Notes under the pieces: generated by a model
What the model was told of the DNA's origin: nothing
The model's input: only the letters and a program-made list of their open reading frames with translations
Database searches by the model: none
Program-made: the position numbers and the translations under genes
Part shown: positions 45,236 through 52,896 of the stretch, in pieces
Numbering within the stretch: position 1 is the first letter of the stretch
Layout of the letters: every line of letters begins with the position of its first letter
From: Pontibacter akesuensis
Lineage (GTDB): Bacteria > Bacteroidota > Bacteroidia > Cytophagales > Hymenobacteraceae
Direction of reading: 5' to 3'
Assembly: GCF_001611675.1 (NCBI RefSeq)
Contig: NZ_CP014766.1
Coordinates: forward strand, 806,001-870,000
Length of the DNA: 64,000 nucleotides

Positions 45236-45319
45236 ATGACACTGATTCTGATTATTATACTGGCCATTGTGATAGCGATAGGGGTTTTCTGGTTTAAATC
45301 AAACACTCCCAAGCGATAA
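45236..45319 (+). CDS. 27-residue single-span membrane microprotein
   Basis: The frame ATG-TAA encodes MTLILIIILAIVIAIGVFWF followed by KSNTPKR. This is one complete transmembrane helix with a positively charged, probably cytoplasmic, C-terminus. It lies 9 bases before the DUF2461 gene and after a terminator, so it is the first frame of that transcript. It may be a real microprotein or a leader peptide. Confidence 0.5.
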   Translation: MTLILIIILAIVIAIGVFWFKSNTPKR

Positions 45320-45328
45320 GCTTTCAGC

Positions 45329-45994
45329 ATGAGCATTGCCTTTATCCTGCATTTCCTGGAGCAACTGCGCGAAAACAACAGCAAAGACTGGATGGATGCC
45401 CACCGGGAAGAGTACCTGCAGGCGAAGGCGTATTTTGTGGAGATCGTTGCACAGCTTATTGGGGAACTGCAGCAGTTCGACCCCTCTTTGATTGGGGTGA
45501 CGCCGCAACAGTGCATTTTCCGCATCAACAAAAACGATTTCTCGAAGAAGGGCGAAGCGCCCTATAAGGGACATTTTGGGGCAGGCATTTCGCAGGGAGG
45601 GCGGCATTCGCCATTTGCAAACTATGTGCTGTTGCTTGAGCCGGGAAATAACTCGAGGATCGGGGGAGGAATACGGCAACCTGGCACCAGGCAATTGGAG
45701 CTGATACGCGAGGAGATTGACTACAACCCCGGCACCTTGCAACAACTGCTCGGTGAGCCGGAGTTCGGGCATTTATGGGGGAAACTGAGGGCAACGCAAC
45801 GGAAACAGCCGCCCAAGGGCTACGACAAAACACACCCTGAGCTGGACCTGCTCAAGTATAACGGCTTTCAGGTGCTGCGCTACTACACCGACACCGAAGT
45901 GCAGGCGGAAGGCTTTTTAAGTTCTCTGCCCCCGCTGTACAGGCAGGTAAAACCCCTGCACGATTTTCTGAACACAGCTTTAACCGATCTATAA
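45329..45994 (+). CDS. DUF2461 domain protein
   Basis: A 221-residue soluble protein. The DUF2461 (TIGR02453-like) signature is clear: FLEQLRENNSKDWMDAHREE at the N-terminus, FRINKNDFSKKGEAPYKGHF, and later GGGIRQPGTRQLELIREEI and PKGYDKTHPELDLLKYNGFQ. The family is widespread and structurally uncharacterised; function unknown. The stop is immediately followed by the start of the next lipoprotein gene. Confidence 0.85.
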   Translation: MSIAFILHFLEQLRENNSKDWMDAHREEYLQAKAYFVEIVAQLIGELQQFDPSLIGVTPQQCIFRINKNDFSKKGEAPYKGHFGAGISQGGRHSPFANYVLLLEPGNNSRIGGGIRQPGTRQLELIREEIDYNPGTLQQLLGEPEFGHLWGKLRATQRKQPPKGYDKTHPELDLLKYNGFQVLRYYTDTEVQAEGFLSSLPPLYRQVKPLHDFLNTALTDL

Positions 45995-46372
45995 ATGAAA
46001 AAACGCTCCCTTATTCTTTCGTTCCTGTTGCCGCTGGCCCTGCTCCTTTCCAGCTGCGAAGAGCCCAAGCGCATCCCCTCTACCCTGCCCGATGTGTACG
46101 GCTACATCACCAACATCAAACGCACAGCTAACAACGGCAATGCGGCTAAAGCAGTAGTTGCTGTAAAAAGGATGGAAGGGGTTGAGGCCAAGTATGCCGA
46201 CGCCAGTATTCGGATTGATGAAAATACACTGATTGAGAACCAGGATGGCAAGGAGCTGAAACTGGAACAGCTGCGCGAGGGACACGAAGTGCAGGCATGG
46301 CTGGAGGGCGATGTGCTGGACGCTACTTCTCCCGTGCAGGGCTATGCAAAGGCAGTGCGCATCAGCTACTAG
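45995..46372 (+). CDS. DUF3221-like lipoprotein
   Basis: A 125-residue lipoprotein with signal MKKRSLILSFLLPLALLLSS and acylated Cys at residue 21. The mature part is an OB-like small beta domain (DVYGYITNIKRTA...ASIRIDENTLIENQDG...REGHEVQAWLEGDVLDA...QGYAKAVRISY), a pattern seen in DUF3221 proteins. The start codon directly follows the DUF2461 stop, so the genes are coupled. Confidence 0.75.
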   Translation: MKKRSLILSFLLPLALLLSSCEEPKRIPSTLPDVYGYITNIKRTANNGNAAKAVVAVKRMEGVEAKYADASIRIDENTLIENQDGKELKLEQLREGHEVQAWLEGDVLDATSPVQGYAKAVRISY

Positions 46373-46391
46373 AAAGTCATTCCGAACGATT

Positions 46392-46850
46392 GTGAAAACC
46401 AAGCTCCTCCTTTACTCCGTTATGCTGTTGCTTAGTGGCTGCAGCCTCTTTGATCCCTGCTATGGTTCTGACCCTGCGCCAATTATGCCTGTATCCTTTT
46501 ATTTTACCGATAACGACGGCGTGAATCTGGTTGGTGACAATGGCGGAGCCGTCCATCCTGATTCTGTAAGGGTAAAAAGCAATATGCCGCCTTTCATAGT
46601 CAATCCCTCAAAGGAGTACCGTCCCAAAAAAGGAGGCTTTGTGTTTGACGTTTTTCCAGGTCAGGGGAAAAGTGGCACCACCACCTATTACATAAAATTG
46701 GCAGAGGGTTTTTCTGATACCTTGGTAGTATCTTATCTAGTCGACAACTCGGGATGTTTTTCTTCCTTGGAGTACACCGAGTTTTTTCACAACGGAAAAG
46801 AGATTATCATGGAGCCCGAAACGGGATATCTGCAACTCGTTAAGGAGTAG
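46392..46850 (+). CDS. Hypothetical lipoprotein
   Basis: A 152-residue lipoprotein; GTG at 46392 gives the signal MKTKLLLYSVMLLLSGC with a consensus lipobox. The mature domain is strand-rich with two further Cys (FDPCYGSD; DNSGCFSSLE) that could form a disulfide. No family was recognised. It follows the DUF3221-like lipoprotein gene by 19 bases. Confidence 0.7.
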   Translation: MKTKLLLYSVMLLLSGCSLFDPCYGSDPAPIMPVSFYFTDNDGVNLVGDNGGAVHPDSVRVKSNMPPFIVNPSKEYRPKKGGFVFDVFPGQGKSGTTTYYIKLAEGFSDTLVVSYLVDNSGCFSSLEYTEFFHNGKEIIMEPETGYLQLVKE

Positions 46851-46956
46851 CTGCACTTCTTGTTCCACATCAGCATCGTTTAACTGAATAAGTAATTACT
46901 GAAAACAACTTCACGCATTATGTTTTTACACCATTCGCTCATACTTCTTTTCACCT

Positions 46957-47307
46957 ATGGATCAGGAGAAAACTTACACATGGCATAAACTATTTGTATC
47001 AGCCGAAGAGGCTGCAGCGAAGGTGCCAGTGCGCAAGCTGCAGCTACTACAGATAGAGGGGCTTTCTATCTGCCTTGCCCACACAACTGCTGGCTTTTTT
47101 GCCGTGGCCGATGCCTGTCCGCACCTGGGCTACTCTCTGAGCAAAGGCACCACCAACTACCTTAACGAGGTAATCTGCCCCTGGCACAGCTACCGGTATA
47201 ATTTAAATAACGGGCGGGAGTGCGAGTACAAAAGCCGAAACGCGGTAACCTATCCAGTGGAGGTACGGGAAGATGGCGTCTACCTTGGTTTACCGTCAGT
47301 TCAATAG
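46957..47307 (+). CDS. Rieske [2Fe-2S] ferredoxin-like protein
   Basis: A 116-residue soluble protein with the two Rieske cluster boxes: CPHLG (Cys54, His56) and CPWHS (Cys74, His77). The size and absence of signal or anchor indicate a stand-alone cytosolic Rieske ferredoxin, like those serving as small subunits or electron carriers for oxygenases and nitrite reductases. No oxygenase is nearby. The C-terminal YPVEVREDGVYLGL strand pair completes the fold. Confidence 0.9.
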   Translation: MDQEKTYTWHKLFVSAEEAAAKVPVRKLQLLQIEGLSICLAHTTAGFFAVADACPHLGYSLSKGTTNYLNEVICPWHSYRYNLNNGRECEYKSRNAVTYPVEVREDGVYLGLPSVQ

Positions 47308-47438
47308 TACTTTAATTATATTATAAATTATTTCGATGCAAATAACGATCTTATTTTGTGGGGGATCGTAAAATATGGCGGCTGGTGCTATAGTGCTTAG
47401 CAGTTTTGCCTCCCACAATTTACAGCAGGATCAATTAT

Positions 47439-47927
47439 ATGTCGGGTAATGAAGCAGAAAACGATAACAGGGTAGCCGCATGGCCTGCTCCTTTGGAACT
47501 GAAACATCAGAATGGGGAAGTGTACGTAACGCTTTTTCAGCGTGAGAATTATATTGAAGCTAAGTGGGTGGGGCATATTACGGCAAGCAACGTGATCACC
47601 GCTTGCAAGGCGTACCTGGAGATTGTGGAGAAGCACCCTTGCCGTGGGCTACTGAACGATAAAACAGACGTAACCGGCGATTGGTCTGAAGCGAATGACT
47701 GGTTGGAGTTTGAGTGGCTCCCGAAGTCTATGTGGGCAGGGCTTCGTTGCCTGGCGCACGTTTATTCCAACAACATGTTCAGCAGGCTATCAGCGCGCGA
47801 CCTGTACATGCGCCTGAGCCCGCGCCTGGAAATGAACAACTTTTTCGACCGCAGTACAGCCCTCACCTGGTTACATACCCGCCTTAACCTCGCCCTGGAG
47901 GAGCCTTTTTCTGCCTCTAAAGTATAG
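47439..47927 (+). CDS. STAS/SpoIIAA-like protein, paralog 1
   Basis: A 162-residue soluble protein. The pattern YIEAKWVGHITASNVITACK, AYLEIVEKHPCRGLLNDKTD and the helix FEWLPKSMWAGLRCLAHVYS resembles STAS/SEC14 (SpoIIAA-like) domains of Bacteroidota. Start at 47439, within a frame open slightly further upstream. A second gene of the same family follows at 48061 in the same orientation; shared blocks include GHIT, KAYL, PCxxLLNDK and AHVYSxNM. Function unknown; anti-sigma-antagonist-like regulation is possible. Confidence 0.65.
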   Translation: MSGNEAENDNRVAAWPAPLELKHQNGEVYVTLFQRENYIEAKWVGHITASNVITACKAYLEIVEKHPCRGLLNDKTDVTGDWSEANDWLEFEWLPKSMWAGLRCLAHVYSNNMFSRLSARDLYMRLSPRLEMNNFFDRSTALTWLHTRLNLALEEPFSASKV

Positions 47928-48060
47928 CGCCGGAGCTTGTTAAATTTAGCTTTGACCCACTTCTAGCAGCATATGGTTAATCCTGTCCACTTTTACTAGG
48001 CCACCGCTGCCATAACCTACACGCGTTACAAGTGTATACTTACAAGGTACACATAGCAGT

Positions 48061-48510
48061 ATGAATGCACCGGAGAAGAAAAACGCTATTATACTGGCGG
48101 CACCCATAACGCTGCAGAATCCGCAGGGAAGCGAGTTTATCTCCCTGTCCCAAAAACAGGATTTCCTGGTTGCCAAGTGGTACGGGCATATTACTTCTGA
48201 AGACGTCGTGCAGGCAGCAAAAGCATACCTTCAACTGATCAGCGCCACCCCTTGTCCAAAGCTACTGAACGATAAGTCCGAAAGCACGGGAGAGTGGGAG
48301 GAGGCCAACGAGTTTCTGGAGTTTGAATGGGTTCCAGCGGCGGTGGATGCAGGGCTGTGTTGCATGGCGCATGTGTACTCTCAGAACATGCTAAGTTCCT
48401 CTTCAGAATACGAACTGTTTATGCGCGCTGCCCCTCAGCTGCAGATGGCAAACTTCACTGAACTTGCCCCGGCCGAAGAATGGCTTGCTGGCGTAAGGCC
48501 CTACAGATAG
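48061..48510 (+). CDS. STAS/SpoIIAA-like protein, paralog 2
   Basis: A 149-residue paralog of the protein at 47439, with conserved FLVAKWYGHITSEDVVQAAK, AYLQLISATPCPKLLNDKSE, EEANEFLEFEWVP and AHVYSQNMLSSSSEYELFMR. The N-terminal 30 residues differ. The 130-base spacer between them suggests separate promoters (TAGCTTTG at 47947-47954 is a candidate -7). The tandem pair suggests duplication followed by specialisation. Confidence 0.65.
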   Translation: MNAPEKKNAIILAAPITLQNPQGSEFISLSQKQDFLVAKWYGHITSEDVVQAAKAYLQLISATPCPKLLNDKSESTGEWEEANEFLEFEWVPAAVDAGLCCMAHVYSQNMLSSSSEYELFMRAAPQLQMANFTELAPAEEWLAGVRPYR

Positions 48511-48532
48511 GCAATCGCCTGCAGCAGCTACC

Positions 48533-48730
48533 CTATTTCAGGGCAACTGCCGCAGGAGCAACTGCTGTGATCTCTATTGTATCCAGCAACACATGCGCAG
48601 CTGGCTGCTCCAGCATTTCAGCGCTGGCAGCACGAACAACTACTTCACTCTGCTGTGGTACACGGTAGGTCTCCTGAACAGCAAGTCCGAAACCAAACAT
48701 AGAGGCGGCGATAACGATTAGGATTTTCAT
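48533..48730 (-). CDS. Small exported hypothetical protein
   Basis: A 65-residue protein beginning MKILIVIAASMFGFGLAVQE, a probable signal peptide or single anchor, then a short Ala/Val-rich tail. Start at 48730 because the longer frame upstream is AT-rich and lacks coding character. It is convergent with the STAS-like gene. No family recognised. Confidence 0.5.
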   Translation of the reverse strand: MKILIVIAASMFGFGLAVQETYRVPQQSEVVVRAASAEMLEQPAAHVLLDTIEITAVAPAAVALK

Positions 48731-49012
48731 AATTTTAAATGTTATAAGGTTTAACTTCGTTTTGTATGCTACAAATATACTATACAGTACTATGTGATAC
48801 AAAGTACTGTTGCACCAAGCACTACCCTTTTATACCAACTGCCTCTTTTTATCCGTGAACGACCGCAGGTAGCAGACAAACACCATATAATTTTTTAAAG
48901 CTAAAATATGCCTTTTACAACTATATAGATGTATAGGCCCAAAGCCATTATTTTGGGCCAAGGAGCAACTCTAACCGCAAAAATGACGTAACTTCGGCCC
49001 AATTTTACGAGC

Positions 49013-50488
49013 ATGCGAAACGACACGACTCCCCTCCTATCCGAAGAAGAGAAAACCAGCAAGAGCGGCTTTAAGCGCGAAATCACCCTGTTTGATGCCA
49101 TCATGGTTGTAACAGGTGGCATGATCGGCTCGGGTATTTTTATAGTAACAGCCGATATCTCCAGAACGGTGGTTAGCCCCGGCTATATGCTGCTGGTGTG
49201 GGTTATATCCGGTTTCCTGACCATGGTGGGTGCCATCAGCTATGGCGAACTCTCCTCTATGTTCCCGAATGTGGGCGGCCAGTACGTTTACCTGAAGGAG
49301 GCCTACAACAAGATGGTGGCCTTCCTCTATGGCTGGACGCTCTTCCTTGTTATCCAGACAGGCGTGATTGCTGCGGTAGCCGTGGCCTTTGCCCGCTTTA
49401 CCGGCGTGCTCCTTCCCTGGTTCAGTGAGCAGAATGTGCTACTGCAAGTAGGAGGTTTCCAGTTCTCATCAGAGCAGTTATTGGCTATAGCAAGTATAAT
49501 ATTCCTGACCTATATCAACTCCAGGGGCGTGAAAAGCGGAAAGCTGATTCAGAACGTTTTTGGCAGCACCAAACTCATCGCGCTGTTTGGGCTTATCATT
49601 CTCGGCCTGCTGCTGGGTATCAACGACACGGCCATCGAGGCGAACTTCTCTGATTTTTGGGGCCCAAGCGGAGCTGCAAGTGCCGTGCCTACGGGTATGG
49701 CCTTGGTATCGGCGCTGGGAATTGCCATGGTAGGCGCTCTTTTCTCCGCCGACTCCTGGAACAACATCGGCTTCTCGGGCGATGAGATCGTAAACCCGAA
49801 GCGCACCATTGTGCTAAGCATGGTTATTGGCTCTGCCATTGTGATGGGCATTTACCTGGTGATAAACCTGGTGTACCTGCTGGTGCTGCCCATGCACGGC
49901 ACGGCAGAAGCCGCAAGCGCCTTCGGACAAGGAATTACTTTCGCAGAAAACGATCGGGTAGCAACGGCGGTGGCCGAGGTAATTGGTGGTTATCAGGCCA
50001 CAGTCGCCATTGCCATACTTATCATGATATCCACCTTTGGCTGTAACAACGGCGCCATACTTTCGGGGGCCCGGGTGTATTATGCCATTGCCAAAGATGG
50101 TTTGTTCTTCGAGCGGATGGGCCGCCTGAACAAGCAGGGCGTTCCGGCTGCGGGCCTGTGGCTGCAGTGCGTTTGGGCCTGCCTGCTCTGCCTTTCCGGC
50201 ACTTACGGCGATTTGTTGGATTATGTAGTGTTCGCCGTCATGCTGTTTTACATCCTAACCATTATCGGCGTGTTTGTGCTGCGGGTGAAGCGCCCGGACT
50301 TGCCCCGGCCTTACAAAGCCTTCGGCTACCCGGTGCTGCCTGCCCTGTATGTGCTGCTGGCCTCGGCCATCTGCATCATCCTGCTCATAGATAAACCAAA
50401 CTTTACCTGGCCGGGCCTGATTATCGTGGCGCTGGGTGTACCTGTTTTTTACCTCTTCGGCAACAAGTTCAGGCGGCTGAAAGGCTAA
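49013..50488 (+). CDS. APC-family amino acid permease
   Basis: A 491-residue transporter with 12 helices. The consensus first helix reads FDAIMVVTGGMIGSGIFIVT (GMIGSGIF is the substrate-binding unwound segment). Further landmarks are GELSSMFPNVGGQYVYLKEA, SADSWNNIGFSGDEIVNPKR and STFGCNNGAILSGARVYYAI. This is the L-type amino acid transporter-like branch. Probable uptake or exchange of neutral amino acids. A terminator follows. Confidence 0.92.
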   Translation: MRNDTTPLLSEEEKTSKSGFKREITLFDAIMVVTGGMIGSGIFIVTADISRTVVSPGYMLLVWVISGFLTMVGAISYGELSSMFPNVGGQYVYLKEAYNKMVAFLYGWTLFLVIQTGVIAAVAVAFARFTGVLLPWFSEQNVLLQVGGFQFSSEQLLAIASIIFLTYINSRGVKSGKLIQNVFGSTKLIALFGLIILGLLLGINDTAIEANFSDFWGPSGAASAVPTGMALVSALGIAMVGALFSADSWNNIGFSGDEIVNPKRTIVLSMVIGSAIVMGIYLVINLVYLLVLPMHGTAEAASAFGQGITFAENDRVATAVAEVIGGYQATVAIAILIMISTFGCNNGAILSGARVYYAIAKDGLFFERMGRLNKQGVPAAGLWLQCVWACLLCLSGTYGDLLDYVVFAVMLFYILTIIGVFVLRVKRPDLPRPYKAFGYPVLPALYVLLASAICIILLIDKPNFTWPGLIIVALGVPVFYLFGNKFRRLKG

Positions 50489-50509
50489 GATTTATACTTG
50501 CGAAATCAC

Positions 50510-50542
50510 AAAAGCCCATAGATCAGTCTGTGGGCTTTTTTC
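50510..50542 (+). terminator. Terminator of the APC permease gene
   Basis: AAAAGCCCATAGA (50510-50522) pairs with TCTGTGGGCTTTT (50527-50539), one G.U, followed by T. Confidence 0.8.
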
Positions 50543-50689
50543 TTATCTAAAGTAAATGGATGAGAAAGCACACTTTCTTCTTAGGCGCTAAAAACTGCCC
50601 CTTATAAAGCACAAATGCACAAAGTATAACGGATACCTGCTGCTCACGTAGTAAAGTGCTAGAAACTGATTTGCAACTAAATCTGTGCT

Positions 50690-51250
50690 ATGAGCAACAA
50701 CGACGGAATTCCACCGGGGTGGAGTTACAACCCCGCCACCTGGGGGCAGCGAATGCCCATTATAGTGCTTGCCCTTATAGGAATGCTTATTGCCTCCTAT
50801 ATGGCGCTGTTCCAACTGAATGTATTCAGTACCGTTTGGGAGCCATTTTTTGGCAACGACAGCCGCAAGATCCTCACATCGGCCACGTCAAAGATTTTGC
50901 CTATACCAGACGCGGCCTTAGGTGCTATTGGCTACCTGGCCGACGCGGTTACGGGCGCTATCGGCGGCACGCGCAGGTGGCGCACCATGCCCTGGATTGT
51001 GATCATGTTCGGACTGGCTGTTGGCCCGCTTGGCTTTATCAGTATTCTGCTGGTGGTGTTGCAGCCGGTTATGTATGATGCCTGGTGCACGCTCTGCCTC
51101 ACCTCTGCCCTTATATCAGTAATCATGATTGGCCCGGCGATGGACGAAATGCTGGCAAGCCTGCAGTACATGAAGCGCGTGAAAACCGCCAATGTATCGA
51201 TGTGGAAAGCCTTTTGGGGGTATAAAGAAGTACAAGGAAAAGTTATATAG
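50690..51250 (+). CDS. Vitamin K epoxide reductase-like membrane protein
   Basis: A 186-residue protein with four helices. The VKOR-like pattern is WEPFFGNDSRKILTSATSKI, PIPDAALGAIGYLADA and the CXXC redox helix MYDAWCTLCLTSALISV. The periplasmic-loop Cys pair and the active Ser/Cys segment of classical VKORs are missing, so only one disulfide centre remains. The quinone-coupled disulfide role of the family may be modified. It lies 2 bases before the SPW-repeat gene. Confidence 0.75.
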   Translation: MSNNDGIPPGWSYNPATWGQRMPIIVLALIGMLIASYMALFQLNVFSTVWEPFFGNDSRKILTSATSKILPIPDAALGAIGYLADAVTGAIGGTRRWRTMPWIVIMFGLAVGPLGFISILLVVLQPVMYDAWCTLCLTSALISVIMIGPAMDEMLASLQYMKRVKTANVSMWKAFWGYKEVQGKVI

Positions 51251-51252
51251 CT

Positions 51253-51654
51253 ATGTGGGCACAGGTCATAAACGCATTACTCGGCATCTGGCTGATGGCA
51301 TCATCAAATATACTAGGCTACACCGACGCTAAAACAATTTCGGATAACGAGCACATTATAGGCCCCGTTGTTGCCGCTTTTGCCATCATCTCGTGGTGGG
51401 AGGCAACGCGCAATGTGCGCCTCTTTAACACACCGCTCGGTTTCTGGCTGCTGCTGGCTCCCTGGGTGCTGGGCTACGACAACGGCATGGCCACCACGAA
51501 CAGCATGGTAGTAGGTGCCCTTGTAGTGGGCCTTAGCTTTGTAAAAGGCAAGATAGAGGAAACATACGGCGGCGGTTGGACCTCACTCTGGAAATCAGAC
51601 GCGCTTCACGAGCAAGAGGCACGCAGGCAGCCGCGAACAGACATGAAGCGTTAA
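51253..51654 (+). CDS. SPW-repeat membrane protein
   Basis: A 133-residue protein with four helices. The SPW motif (usually SPWVLG/SPWILG) appears as LLAPWVLGYDN and, degenerate, as MASSNILGYTD, arranged as two helix pairs. It forms an operon with the VKOR-like gene (2-base spacing). The charged C-terminal tail is cytosolic. Family function unknown. Confidence 0.78.
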   Translation: MWAQVINALLGIWLMASSNILGYTDAKTISDNEHIIGPVVAAFAIISWWEATRNVRLFNTPLGFWLLLAPWVLGYDNGMATTNSMVVGALVVGLSFVKGKIEETYGGGWTSLWKSDALHEQEARRQPRTDMKR

Positions 51655-51720
51655 GTGGTTTAACAGCTGTGGTTTAGAATAATCTCCACAGCTGTTCCTA
51701 ATTTTATTTTGAGTGCCCCT

Positions 51721-51742
51721 GGCGCAAGCGTCCGCTTGTGCC
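51721..51742 (+). repeat. REP-like hairpin
   Basis: GGCGCAAGCG-TC-CGCTTGTGCC, identical to copies at 39,065 and 56,679 but here without the long repeat around it. Confidence 0.7.
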
Positions 51743-51776
51743 CAACTTATAAAACCTCATCACTGCTCATACGCTC

Positions 51777-51846
51777 TGTCATCTCGAGTGCAACGAGATA
51801 TCTACCTGAAATTCTGACTAGTTTTGTCACGTAGTTCGAAATGACA
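51777..51846. repeat. Dispersed TGTCAT...ATGACA repeat
   Basis: It starts TGTCATCTCGAGTGCAACGA and ends TTCGAAATGACA. The outer ends are inverted repeats of a type scattered through many Hymenobacteraceae genomes. Together with the adjacent hairpin it occupies most of the 51,655-51,991 gap. Confidence 0.55.
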
Positions 51847-51991
51847 TCTGTTGGGTGGCATGGTTGATTCAAACACCAGCAAATTTATCTGCCTAAGTCG
51901 GCGCCCGCATTTCATACAAAATGCTTTCCAGGCAGCAATCCTGCAGGATTCACTGTAGCATTATCCTCCAACTTCATAACTTAGCCCCAAT

Positions 51992-52690
51992 ATGAGCACA
52001 ATTTATTTCATAAGCGGGTTGGGAGCCGACCGGCGCATGTTCCAGTTCCTGAAATTGCCCCGGTACATGCCGCAGCAGCACGTGGAGTGGATAGCGCCGC
52101 TACACCCGGAGGAGCCCCTGCAGGAATACGTGCTGCGGCTAAAAAAACAAATTACAACCCCTGCTCCCATACTTATAGGCTTGTCTTTTGGAGGAGTGGT
52201 GGCCATAGAGTTGGCTAAGGTGTTGCAGCCCCGGCAGGTGATTGTCATCTCAAGCCTAGCTACGCGGCACGCTCTGCCGCTGTACTACCGCCTGATGGGC
52301 AAAGCGAACATGCACCAGTGGGTGCCGTTCCGGCTGCTGCAGAGTATACATCCGCTAGCTCCCTTCTTTTTTGGGGCGCGCAGCAAGGCAGAGCGCAGTG
52401 TTCTGAAAGATGCTATACTTGATATCGACGAAAAGTTTCTTCGCTGGTCGCTGGGGCAGCTTCTGGGCTGGCAGCAGGAGGAGATTCTGCCGGGGCTGGT
52501 GCAGCTCCACGGCACCCACGACAAAGTGCTTCCCTTCCGCGAGAGGCCTGGCATCATTAAAGTGCAGGGCGGTGAGCACCTGATGGTGATGCGGCAGGCC
52601 GATCAAATAAGTGCTATATTAGCAGGGATTTTAAAAGACACATGGACAAAAGCAGATACATCGTTACAACCACCGATGGGCAACAGGTAG
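51992..52690 (+). CDS. Alpha/beta-hydrolase-family protein
   Basis: A 232-residue protein with the nucleophile elbow LIGLSFGGVVAIELAKV (Ser in GxSxG), an oxyanion region in ISGLGADRRMF, and the acid/His end LVQLHGTHDKVLP and VQGGEHLMVMRQ (catalytic His). No signal peptide, so cytosolic. Its 3' end overlaps the next gene by 49 bases. Substrate unknown. Confidence 0.85.
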   Translation: MSTIYFISGLGADRRMFQFLKLPRYMPQQHVEWIAPLHPEEPLQEYVLRLKKQITTPAPILIGLSFGGVVAIELAKVLQPRQVIVISSLATRHALPLYYRLMGKANMHQWVPFRLLQSIHPLAPFFFGARSKAERSVLKDAILDIDEKFLRWSLGQLLGWQQEEILPGLVQLHGTHDKVLPFRERPGIIKVQGGEHLMVMRQADQISAILAGILKDTWTKADTSLQPPMGNR

Positions 52691-52893
52691 AACTGACGCA
52701 GGCCATCATCTTAAAAAGCAACAATCTTTACCCCTTCGGGCAGCACAACTACGCCATTTACGAAACCCCGGAAGGCGTGTTTGTAAAGGCCATGAACAGC
52801 GGAGAGCGTGAAATTATGCTGACGCAGTACGAAAAAATAGACGAGGCAAGCGCCCGCAACTACAGCCATCCTTATTTCCGAACAGACGATTAA
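52642..52893 (+). CDS. Small conserved hypothetical protein
   Basis: An 83-residue protein (MDKSRYIVTTTDGQQVELTQ...YETPEGVFVKAMNSGEREIM). It is acidic, soluble and strand-rich, with no known motif. It overlaps the end of the hydrolase gene by 49 bases in another frame and ends 3 bases before the FAD oxidoreductase gene, indicating a tight operon. Confidence 0.7.
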   Translation: MDKSRYIVTTTDGQQVELTQAIILKSNNLYPFGQHNYAIYETPEGVFVKAMNSGEREIMLTQYEKIDEASARNYSHPYFRTDD

Positions 52894-52896
52894 TTC

